From NCBI GenBank assembly GCA_017523605.1, contig JAFWVZ010000055.1:1-5426 (forward strand): 5,426 nucleotides of DNA. The letters are read 5' to 3'. This DNA comes from Bacillota bacterium (lineage in GTDB: Bacteria > Bacillota > Clostridia > Peptostreptococcales > Anaerovoracaceae). Below, in pieces: positions 1 through 5,426 of this stretch (position 1 is its first letter; each line of letters begins with the position of its first letter). The notes below the pieces were generated by a model. The model had not been told where the DNA came from. It ran no database searches and saw nothing but the letters and a program-made list of their open reading frames with translations. A program made the translations under genes and the position numbers.

Positions 1-346
1 AGAACTTAACTGTTACTTCGTCGTTCTCCTTGATGTACTTGATGGCGTCTTCAACAAGGTCGAAGGACAGCGGTACCTGATCGTAGGATTCCGGGTCCAT
101 GAAGTAATACAGTTCGCCGTCGTTGTAGAGATACTGCATCTTCTTGGTCTCGATGTGAGCCTGCTCGAACTTGTCGCTGGGGCTGAATGCTTCTTCTCTG
201 GTGGCACCGGTAAGGATGTTTCTGTACTTGGTCCTTACGAAAGCTGCGCCCTTACCCGGCTTAACGTGCTGGAAATCCAGGACTACGTGGGGCTCGCCGT
301 TGATGTCGAAGGTCATGCCTTTTCTGAAATCGCTTGCTGTGATCAT
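1..346 (-). CDS. efp: Elongation factor P, C-terminus cut off by window edge
   Basis: EF-P binds the ribosome next to the P-site tRNA and rescues stalling at consecutive prolines. The first 115 residues are present, read by reverse-complementing from the ATG at 346-344: MITASDFRKGMTFDINGEP, then VKPGKGAAFVRTKYRN and FSPSDKFEQAHIETKKMQY. The full protein is usually about 185 residues, so roughly 70 C-terminal residues (the rest of domain II and domain III) lie beyond position 1. Domain I (KOW-like) is complete to about residue 65, and domain II is partial. The tip loop PGKGAA places lysine at position 32. That is the residue modified with 5-aminopentanol in B. subtilis EF-P, so this type of modification is plausible here, though no modifying enzyme is in the window. 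The start is supported by AAGGA 9 nt upstream and by the conserved N-terminus. The gene is probably read both from the upstream operon and from a promoter at 438-410. Confidence 0.97.
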   Translation of the reverse strand, partial: MITASDFRKGMTFDINGEPHVVLDFQHVKPGKGAAFVRTKYRNILTGATREEAFSPSDKFEQAHIETKKMQYLYNDGELYYFMDPESYDQVPLSFDLVEDAIKYIKENDEVTVKF

Positions 347-355
347 TGGTTGTTT

Positions 356-360
356 TCCTT
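356..360 (-). promoter_or_regulatory. Ribosome-binding site of efp
   Basis: AAGGA on the minus strand sits 9 nt before the efp ATG, within a repeated AAGGAAGGA stretch (364-356). It lies in the 23-nt gap after the peptidase stop and supports the EF-P start at 346. Confidence 0.75.
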
Positions 361-369
361 CCTTATATT

Positions 370-1440
370 CTAGAGAATTATTAACTCTTTGGGTGCTGTT
401 ACAAAGTTTATTATACCTGTTTCCGTGACTAATGCCAAGTCTTCGATTCTGACTCCGAACTTTCCGGGCAGATAAATTCCGGGCTCTATGGAAACTATGG
501 TACCGGCCTTGATAGGATCGTTGTTCATCTGGGAGTACCTGGGGCTCTCGTGTATCTCCAGACCTGTTCCGTGACCTAGGCTGTGGCCGAAGAATTCGCC
601 GTAGCCGGCTTTAACGATTATGTCTCTGGCAAGAGCATCGCACTCTTTACCGGTAAGACCAGCCTTAATGTTATTGCAGGCGTTGAGCTGAGCTTCCAGA
701 ACTATGTTGTAGACGTCGATCATTTCCTGTGTGGGCTGTCCGACTGCAACCGTCCTTGTCTCGTCCGAGCAGTACCCGTCTACCTTGCAGCCGTAGTCCA
801 TGGTAACGAAATCGCCCTTCTTTATGACGTCGTCTCCGGGAACTCCGTGCGGCAGGCTGGTCTTGGATCCTGTAATAAGTATCGTATCAAAGCTCAGATC
901 CTCAGCGCCGTTCTGCTTCATGAAGTATTCAAGCTCGTTGGCAGCCTGTCTTTCCGTAAGACCGGGCCTTAAGAACTTGCACATATGATCGAAAGCCTTC
1001 ATTGCAACTTCGCAGGCTTTCTTAGTGGCTTCTATCTCGAACTCGTCCTTTACTTCCCTGAGCGCAAGGACTATGTCCTCGACCGGAACGAATTCCTTGG
1101 ATGAGCATTTCTCCTGGAAAGAAAGTACCTGAGCGTAGTTGATCCTGTCCTTTTCCACTCCGATTTTCTTTTCAGGACGGGAGTTTAACAGATCGAATAC
1201 GGTCTTGCCGGAATACTGCTCGTAGTACTGAAGCCAGGTGAACTGCTGAGCCATCTCGCGGTAGCGGAAGTCAGTAATTATGTAAGCGTCCTGCTGAGTA
1301 ACGTAGAGGAAGCAGTCGTTGCCCTTATGCCCTGTAAAATACGCAACGTTAGGTTCTCCGCAGATGTAGAATCCGTCCAGATCTCTTGCCGAAAGCTCTG
1401 CGCGGAGCCTTCCCAGCCTTTCCTCGAATCTATTCTTCAT
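370..1440 (-). CDS. papA: Xaa-Pro aminopeptidase, M24 family (PapA/YqhT-like)
   Basis: This is a cytoplasmic dimetal peptidase that removes an N-terminal residue preceding proline. Its 356 residues match the short Bacillus-type aminopeptidase P (about 350), not the longer E. coli PepP. The creatinase-type N-terminal domain covers about residues 1-125 and the M24 pita-bread domain about 133-350. All five expected metal ligands are present: D215 (TMDYG), D226 (YCSDETRT), H290 (GHSLGHGTG), E319 (SIEPGIY) and E333 (VRIEDL). The supporting histidines H198 (PHGV), H286 and H297 (EIHES) are also present, so the enzyme should be active. There is no signal peptide. The start at 1440 is backed by GGGGAGG six bases upstream and overlaps the YlbF-like stop by 11 nt, which implies translational coupling. 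It ends in TAG 23 nt before efp. The same peptidase-efp order occurs in B. subtilis (yqhT-efp). A prolidase acting on dipeptides is the main alternative, and the sequence alone cannot settle aminopeptidase versus dipeptidase. The gene symbol follows the Bacillus neighbour order. Confidence 0.93.
   Translation of the reverse strand: MKNRFEERLGRLRAELSARDLDGFYICGEPNVAYFTGHKGNDCFLYVTQQDAYIITDFRYREMAQQFTWLQYYEQYSGKTVFDLLNSRPEKKIGVEKDRINYAQVLSFQEKCSSKEFVPVEDIVLALREVKDEFEIEATKKACEVAMKAFDHMCKFLRPGLTERQAANELEYFMKQNGAEDLSFDTILITGSKTSLPHGVPGDDVIKKGDFVTMDYGCKVDGYCSDETRTVAVGQPTQEMIDVYNIVLEAQLNACNNIKAGLTGKECDALARDIIVKAGYGEFFGHSLGHGTGLEIHESPRYSQMNNDPIKAGTIVSIEPGIYLPGKFGVRIEDLALVTETGIINFVTAPKELIIL
410..438 (-). 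promoter_or_regulatory. Predicted sigma-A promoter for efp inside the peptidase gene
   Basis: On the minus strand, TTGGCA (438-433) is separated by exactly 17 nt from TATAAT (415-410). This is 5 of 6 matches at -35, 6 of 6 at -10, and the optimal spacing for the housekeeping sigma factor. There is no extended -10 TG. The predicted transcript start is near 403, giving efp a leader of about 57 nt. The promoter lies within the last 25 codons of the peptidase gene, just upstream of efp and in its direction. I found no comparable match in front of the other internal genes by eye. Function is inferred from sequence only. Confidence 0.65.
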
Positions 1441-1762
1441 CTACTGCCTCCCCGATTATCTTGTAGATATCAGCGATTATTGTCTGTAGCTGCATCTGGG
1501 CGTTGAAGAACGAAGAAGCGAGCGGATCGGACATAACTATGCTGTAGAGATTCTGAAGCTGCGCAAGAGCATCCTGGTCCGGAGCTTCGCCCATCATGGT
1601 CTTTGCCTGGAACTCCATGCTCTTCTGCTGGAAATCGTTCATCATGGCGTTGACCTGATCGTTTGCCTTAAGAGCCTTCTGGGCATCCTTATAATCCTTG
1701 AACTGATCGGTCTCTTTAAGAGATCTTACAAGTTCGTGAGCAAGATCGTAAACATTCTGCAT
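1430..1762 (-). CDS. YlbF/YmcA-family (COM_YlbF domain) small regulatory protein
   Basis: This 110-residue, soluble, all-helical-looking protein resembles the YlbF/YmcA family (Pfam Com_YlbF, formerly DUF964). Supporting features are its small size, N-terminal helix (YDLAHELVRSLKETDQFKDY), a middle helix rich in Gln and Met (VNAMMNDFQQKSMEFQAKTMM), and a C-terminal helix ending in acidic residues. In Bacillus subtilis, YlbF and YmcA form a complex with YaaT that assists RNase Y in mRNA maturation and affects competence, biofilm and sporulation. This is family knowledge. The exact role here is not shown by the sequence. It has no cysteine, signal peptide or membrane segment. It starts 1 nt after the RNase J stop with a strong GGAGG site, and its end overlaps the next gene by 11 nt, so it should be co-translated with both. 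Its position right behind RNase J suggests an RNA-related role. The family call rests on pattern recognition, and paralogue assignment is uncertain. Confidence 0.85.
   Translation of the reverse strand: MQNVYDLAHELVRSLKETDQFKDYKDAQKALKANDQVNAMMNDFQQKSMEFQAKTMMGEAPDQDALAQLQNLYSIVMSDPLASSFFNAQMQLQTIIADIYKIIGEAVDEE
1447..1453 (-). promoter_or_regulatory. Strong ribosome-binding site of the Xaa-Pro peptidase
   Basis: GGGGAGG on the minus strand is 6 nt before the ATG at 1440. The site lies inside the last codons of the YlbF-like gene, so ribosomes finishing that gene pass over it. It fixes the peptidase start and supports translational coupling across the 11-nt overlap. Confidence 0.85.
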
Positions 1763-1763
1763 A

Positions 1764-3455
1764 TCATACCTCCATAAAGACCGGAACTATGGCCGGACTT
1801 CTATTGACCTTTTTGTAAATGAAGCTTCTGAGCGTGCTGACCATTATCTTTTCGATCTCGGAACGCTTCTTGTTTTCCGCGTATGCGTCGTCCACTGCGT
1901 TGAGTATCTCGGCTCTGGCCTCATCCAGAATGCTTCCGTATTCCTTAACGTAGATCAGCCCTCTGGTGTGGAGCTGCGGTATAGACCTGAGCCTTCCTGT
2001 CTGGGAATCGAACGCTGCGGCAAGAACGATCAGACCGCTCTCGGAAAGGTTCTTCCTTTCGGAAAGAACGGAGTTTCCAATGTCCCCTACCCCCAGACCG
2101 TCTACCAGGATCGGATTGGCGCTCACCTTTTCCTTGCTTAGTGCCATGCTCCTTCTGGAGAGCTCGATCACGTCGCCGTTGGATGCATAGACTATGTTCT
2201 TCTTTGGCATTCCCAGACTTTCTGCTATTCTTGCATGCCCCAGGAGATGCCTTACTTCTCCGTGCACAGGAATGAAGAACTTGGGTCTCAGCAAAGTATG
2301 CACAAGCTTAAGCTCTTCTTCGCAGGCATGACCGGATACGTGCGTCTCGGCAATGTCGTTGTACAGCACGTCCGCTCCCTGTTCCATGAGGGAATTCACT
2401 ATGTCCGAAACGTCCCTTTCGTTGCCAGGCACAGGGTTGGAAGATAGTATTACAAGATCGTTCTCCCTTATGTGCACGTTCTTGTGAAGTCCGTCGGACA
2501 TTCTTGCAAGAGCGCTCATGGGCTCGCCCTGGCTGCCGGTCGTGATTATCACCAGCTGGTCGTCACTTACCTTGTTGATGTCCTTAAGCGGGATCATCGT
2601 TCCGGGCGGAATGTTCAGATATCCGAGTTCCTGAGCGATGTTTACCGTATTTTCCATGCTGCGGCCGGATACGGCGACTTTCCTGTTGTTCTCGACCGCT
2701 ATGTCTATGATCTTCTGGACGCGGTGAACGTTGCTGGAGAATGTCGCGATTATTATTCTCTTGTCCGAACTTCTTATTATGTTCGACAGCGAATTTCCGA
2801 CTATCTGTTCGGACCTTGTGTATCCGGGCCTTAGAGCATTGGTGCTGTCCGCAAGCAGCAGAAGAACGCCGTCCTGGCCTATCTTTGCAAGCCTTGTAAG
2901 GTCTATGGGACTTCCGTCTACCGGTGTGTAATCTACCTTAAAGTCGCCGGTATGGAATACAGTTCCTACCGGTGTCTTTATCGCAAACGCGAAGGAATCC
3001 GCTACTGAATGCGTGGTATGTATCGCCTCGGCCTTAAAGCATCCAAGATCCACGACCTGTCCGGGGTACAGCTCGTGGAGCGTGTCCGCGGAAAGCTTGT
3101 GCTCCTTAAGCTTGTTCTTTATGAATCCTATCGTAAGCCTGCTGCCGTAGATGGGCACCTGGAACTGCTCAAGAAGATAAGGTACTCCGCCTATGTGGTC
3201 CTCGTGCGCGTGAGTTATAAGGACTCCGCGGAACTTGTTTATGTTCTCTGCTATGTAAGAGAAATCCGGTATTACGGCGTCCACGCCGAGCATCTCGTCG
3301 TCCGGGAACGACAGTCCGCAGTCGATGGCTATCATGTCCTCTCCGTATTCCAGAACGGTCATGTTCTTGCCTATCTCGTGCAGACCGCCGAGCGGAATGA
3401 CGCGAAGCTTTTTCATTTTCTTGTCAGTTTTATCGTTGTTTGTCTTTTTTGCCAT
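1764..3455 (-). CDS. rnj: Ribonuclease J (metallo-beta-lactamase/beta-CASP RNase)
   Basis: RNase J is the zinc-dependent 5'-3' exonuclease and endonuclease of Bacillota. It matures rRNA and degrades mRNA. The 563 residues match the family length (Bacillus RNase J1 is about 555). The metallo-beta-lactamase signature THAHEDH is at residues 81-87 (H82, H84, D86, H87), with further likely metal ligands H149 (TTHS), D171 (HTGDFK) and H398 (PVHGE). The beta-CASP part shows DSTNA (203-207), ATFSSNVHR (237-245), TTGSQGEPMSALARM (305-319), SSNPVPGNE and HVSGH (372-376). The C-terminal domain typical of RNase J follows from about residue 450. The N-terminus carries a lysine-rich tail of about 15 residues before the conserved LRVIPLGGLHEIGK. 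I prefer the start at 3455 because it is 1 nt after the leuS stop and has AAAGGA just upstream. The in-frame ATG at codon 14 (3416) has no Shine-Dalgarno. Only one RNase J gene is visible, so J1 versus J2 identity cannot be assigned. Confidence 0.97.
   Translation of the reverse strand: MAKKTNNDKTDKKMKKLRVIPLGGLHEIGKNMTVLEYGEDMIAIDCGLSFPDDEMLGVDAVIPDFSYIAENINKFRGVLITHAHEDHIGGVPYLLEQFQVPIYGSRLTIGFIKNKLKEHKLSADTLHELYPGQVVDLGCFKAEAIHTTHSVADSFAFAIKTPVGTVFHTGDFKVDYTPVDGSPIDLTRLAKIGQDGVLLLLADSTNALRPGYTRSEQIVGNSLSNIIRSSDKRIIIATFSSNVHRVQKIIDIAVENNRKVAVSGRSMENTVNIAQELGYLNIPPGTMIPLKDINKVSDDQLVIITTGSQGEPMSALARMSDGLHKNVHIRENDLVILSSNPVPGNERDVSDIVNSLMEQGADVLYNDIAETHVSGHACEEELKLVHTLLRPKFFIPVHGEVRHLLGHARIAESLGMPKKNIVYASNGDVIELSRRSMALSKEKVSANPILVDGLGVGDIGNSVLSERKNLSESGLIVLAAAFDSQTGRLRSIPQLHTRGLIYVKEYGSILDEARAEILNAVDDAYAENKKRSEIEKIMVSTLRSFIYKKVNRSPAIVPVFMEV
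1769..1773 (-). promoter_or_regulatory. Ribosome-binding site of the YlbF-like gene
   Basis: GGAGG on the minus strand is 6 nt before the ATG at 1762. It lies within the final codons of RNase J (Met-Glu-Val-stop), so the RNase J C-terminus and this initiation signal share sequence. Confidence 0.85.
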
Positions 3456-3456
3456 T

Positions 3457-5426
3457 TCATCCTTTCACGACGATGTTGAAAAGCTTTCCGGGAACGGCTA
3501 TCATCTTGACCACCTGCTTGCCCTCGGTAAGGTTCTTAACGGTTTCAGTATCCTTACAGTAAGCGGCAAGATCCTCTCTGGAAAGTCCGCTGGGAACATC
3601 CATCCTGTCTCTTACCTTTCCGTTTACCTGAATGACTATTTCTTCCGTTTCCTTTACAAGCGCGGACTCGTCGCATTCCGGCCAGGGATGTCTGTACAGG
3701 GATTCTGTGTTGCCCAGGCCTTCCCACATTTCTTCGCAGACATGCGGAGCAAACGGTGAGAGAAGAAGAACTACGCTTTCTGCTGCGGCGCGCATAAGTC
3801 CCATGTTTACGTCGTCCAGTTCCTTATAACGGTAAAGCTCGTTAACAAGCTCCATTACCGCGCTTATAGCGGTATTGAAGTTGAATCGCTTTTCTATGTC
3901 GTCGGTAACCCTCTTGATAGTATTGTTAAGTATGTAATTGAGTTGTTTGTCGTCCTTGGTCTCCGGCTTGTAGACAGCGGGAATTCCCTTAGTGTCCTTT
4001 GCCAGATCGTATATAAGACGGTAGACTCTTCCGAGGAACCTGTAGGATCCTTCCACTCCGGAATCGGACCACTCAAGTTCTCTTTCCGGAGGAGCTGCAA
4101 AGAGTATGAACAGCCTTGCTGTGTCTGCTCCGTACTTGTCTATGATCTCGTCCGGGCTTACTACGTTGCCTATGGACTTGCTCATCTTTCCTACGATCCA
4201 GTTGCCGTCCGCGTCCGTGTATCCCTTAAGCACCATGCCCTGAGTAAGGAGGTTGGTAAAGGGTTCTTCGCAGTTTACAAGGCCCAGATCGTAGAGGACC
4301 ATCATGAAGAAGCGTGCGTACATAAGGTGAAGTATCGCATGCTCTACACCGCCTATGTACTGATCTACCGGCATCCAGTATGCTGCCTTAGCAGGATCGA
4401 AAGGAGCTCCGCTGTTCTGAGCGTCGCAGTAGCGCAGGAAGTACCAGGAGGAATCCAGGAAGGTGTCCATGGTATCCACTTCCCTCTTTGCCGGCTTGCC
4501 GCATATCGGGCAGACGGTATCTACGAAGGTTTTGGAAGTAGCGACCGGAGACTCTCCTTTGCCCGTAAATTCAACGTCAGTGGGGAGAAGGACAGGAAGA
4601 TTCTCTTCCTTTTCCGGTACCCAGCCGTGCTCCGGGCAATAGATCATCGGGATGGGGCATCCCCAGTATCTCTGCCTGGATATAAGCCAGTCGCGGAGCC
4701 TGTAGTTGGTCTTGCCTTCTCCAAGGCCTATGGCCTTAAGATCGTTTCTGATGGCAACGATGGCATCCTTATTGTCCATTCCGTCGTACTTTCCGGAATT
4801 GATCATCTTGCCTTCGGCTTCGAAAGCAGCGGTAAGGTTGTTAACGTCTATGTCTTCCCTGCCGGGATCGACTACAGGGATTATCTCCAGACCGAACTTC
4901 TTTGCGAAATCGAAGTCTCTCTGGTCGTGAGCAGGAACACCCATAACGGCACCTGTACCGTAAGAGATAAGAACATAGTCGGAGATGTATATGGGCATCT
5001 TCTTGTGCGTCAGCGGATTCATGGCATAGCGGCCGATGAACACGCCCGTCTTTTCCTTGCTGGTGGAAGTACGCTCGATGTCGGAAAGGTGCTTTACCTG
5101 CTCGGAATACTCTTCCACGGCAGCTTCGTATTCAGTTCCGCAAACAAGCTCGTGGAGCATGGGATGCTCGGGGCTCATTACCATGAATGTAGTACCGAAC
5201 ACTGTGTCCACACGGGTGGTGAACACGCGCAGCTTCTTATCAGAACCGACTATGTCGAAGTCCAGCTCGGTGCCTTCGGAACGTCCGATCCAGTTGCGCT
5301 GCATGGTCTTTACCTTGTCCGGCCAGCCCGGAAGCTTGTCCAGGTTGTCCAGCAGTCTGTCCGCGTAATCCGTGATCTTCAGATACCACTGGGACAGATC
5401 CTTCTTGGTTACTTCTGTCTTGCAGC
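3457..5426 (-). CDS. leuS: Leucyl-tRNA synthetase, N-terminus cut off by window edge
   Basis: This enzyme charges tRNA-Leu with leucine in the cytoplasm (class Ia synthetase). The window holds about 655 residues. The frame is open to the edge, and reading upstream of the methionine at 5304 gives typical LeuRS sequence (LSQWYLKITDYADRLL, then LPGWPDKVKTMQRNWIGRSEG), so that methionine is internal. Against a usual bacterial length near 800, roughly 150 N-terminal residues, including the HIGH motif, are missing. Visible parts in order: the CP1 editing domain, with the threonine-rich TTRVDT (5220-5203) and GTGAVMGVPAHDQRD (4959-4915), whose HD aspartate is the conserved editing residue; a zinc-type insert (CPEH then CPIC); DTMDTFLDSSWYFLRY; the KMSKS catalytic loop (4188-4174), preceded by only a short insert (about GYTDADGNW) where some LeuRS carry a larger leucine-specific domain; the helical anticodon-binding domain; and the C-terminal IQVNGKVRDRM with the PGKLFNIVV tail. 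It ends in TGA one base before the RNase J start. No frameshift was seen. Its promoter and any leader lie outside the window. Confidence 0.98.
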   Translation of the reverse strand, partial: CKTEVTKKDLSQWYLKITDYADRLLDNLDKLPGWPDKVKTMQRNWIGRSEGTELDFDIVGSDKKLRVFTTRVDTVFGTTFMVMSPEHPMLHELVCGTEYEAAVEEYSEQVKHLSDIERTSTSKEKTGVFIGRYAMNPLTHKKMPIYISDYVLISYGTGAVMGVPAHDQRDFDFAKKFGLEIIPVVDPGREDIDVNNLTAAFEAEGKMINSGKYDGMDNKDAIVAIRNDLKAIGLGEGKTNYRLRDWLISRQRYWGCPIPMIYCPEHGWVPEKEENLPVLLPTDVEFTGKGESPVATSKTFVDTVCPICGKPAKREVDTMDTFLDSSWYFLRYCDAQNSGAPFDPAKAAYWMPVDQYIGGVEHAILHLMYARFFMMVLYDLGLVNCEEPFTNLLTQGMVLKGYTDADGNWIVGKMSKSIGNVVSPDEIIDKYGADTARLFILFAAPPERELEWSDSGVEGSYRFLGRVYRLIYDLAKDTKGIPAVYKPETKDDKQLNYILNNTIKRVTDDIEKRFNFNTAISAVMELVNELYRYKELDDVNMGLMRAAAESVVLLLSPFAPHVCEEMWEGLGNTESLYRHPWPECDESALVKETEEIVIQVNGKVRDRMDVPSGLSREDLAAYCKDTETVKNLTEGKQVVKMIAVPGKLFNIVVKG
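3460..3465 (-). promoter_or_regulatory. Weak ribosome-binding site of RNase J
   Basis: AAAGGA on the minus strand lies in the last leuS codons, only 4 nt before the RNase J ATG at 3455. The short spacing suggests that initiation relies on ribosomes terminating at the leuS stop 1 nt upstream. No better site precedes the alternative ATG at 3416. Confidence 0.55.

Noticed and set aside
13..207. 64-codon minus-strand frame overlapping efp
   Set aside because: It is a Ser/Thr/Arg-rich product in a different frame from the clear EF-P reading. It is not a gene.
366..378. Short palindrome-like ATTC-TCTA-GAAT around the peptidase stop
   Set aside because: A four-base-pair AT-rich stem without a U-tract cannot act as a terminator, and this length is expected by chance.
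387..406. Inverted repeat CTTTG/CAAAG with a 10-nt loop in the predicted efp leader
   Set aside because: The stem is only 5 bp, with no following T-run and part of it coding. It is too weak for a terminator or riboswitch.
583..972. 129-codon plus-strand open frame opposite the peptidase
   Set aside because: It is antisense to the M24 catalytic domain, where all active-site residues are intact on the minus strand. There is no independent coding evidence.
3414..3416. Alternative RNase J start at codon 14
   Set aside because: It matches the onset of family homology better but has no Shine-Dalgarno sequence. The upstream ATG is coupled to the leuS stop and has AAAGGA.
3009..3479. 156-codon plus-strand open frame opposite RNase J
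   Set aside because: It is fully antisense to a clear RNase J gene and its product resembles no family I recognise. The coding strand rarely uses TTA, CTA and TCA codons, which leaves few stops on the opposite strand.
3325..3759. 144-codon plus-strand open frame across the rnj/leuS junction
   Set aside because: It is antisense to two conserved genes, with no recognisable domain. It is best explained as a shadow.
5036..5368. 110-codon plus-strand open frame opposite leuS
   Set aside because: It is Ser-rich low-complexity sequence antisense to the LeuRS editing domain. It is a shadow frame.

Overview
All five genes in this window lie on the minus strand, so transcription runs from high to low coordinates. 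It reads as a housekeeping segment of a low-to-mid GC Bacillota, most likely an anaerobic Clostridia lineage. The reasons are the presence of RNase J and a YlbF-family protein, a Bacillus-type EF-P with lysine at position 32 in a PGKG loop, and strong GGAGG-type Shine-Dalgarno sites. GC content looks close to one half by eye. I do not claim a genus.

In transcription order: the C-terminal ~80% of leucyl-tRNA synthetase (leuS, 5426-3457, 5' end outside the window); RNase J (3455-1764); a small YlbF/YmcA-family protein (1762-1430); an M24 Xaa-Pro aminopeptidase (1440-370); and the first 115 residues of elongation factor P (efp, 346 to the window edge). Junctions are very tight: 1 nt between leuS and rnj, 1 nt between rnj and ylbF-like, an 11-nt overlap between ylbF-like and the peptidase, and 23 nt between the peptidase and efp. 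Each downstream ribosome-binding site lies inside or right after the preceding gene. This points to one operon with translational coupling. There is no gene-free stretch over 300 bases, no RNA gene, repeat, mobile element or CRISPR array, and no convincing terminator.

The genes share themes of translation and RNA turnover. LeuRS charges tRNA-Leu. RNase J degrades and processes RNA, and the YlbF-like protein belongs to a family that tunes mRNA processing in Bacillus. EF-P relieves ribosome stalling at polyproline, next to a peptidase that cuts Xaa-Pro bonds. The most useful non-obvious signal is a near-consensus sigma-A promoter (TTGGCA, 17 nt, TATAAT) inside the 3' end of the peptidase gene, which probably gives efp its own transcript. 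I found no sign of a previously undescribed system. The window is well-conserved core genome, with some regulatory and synteny questions worth checking.
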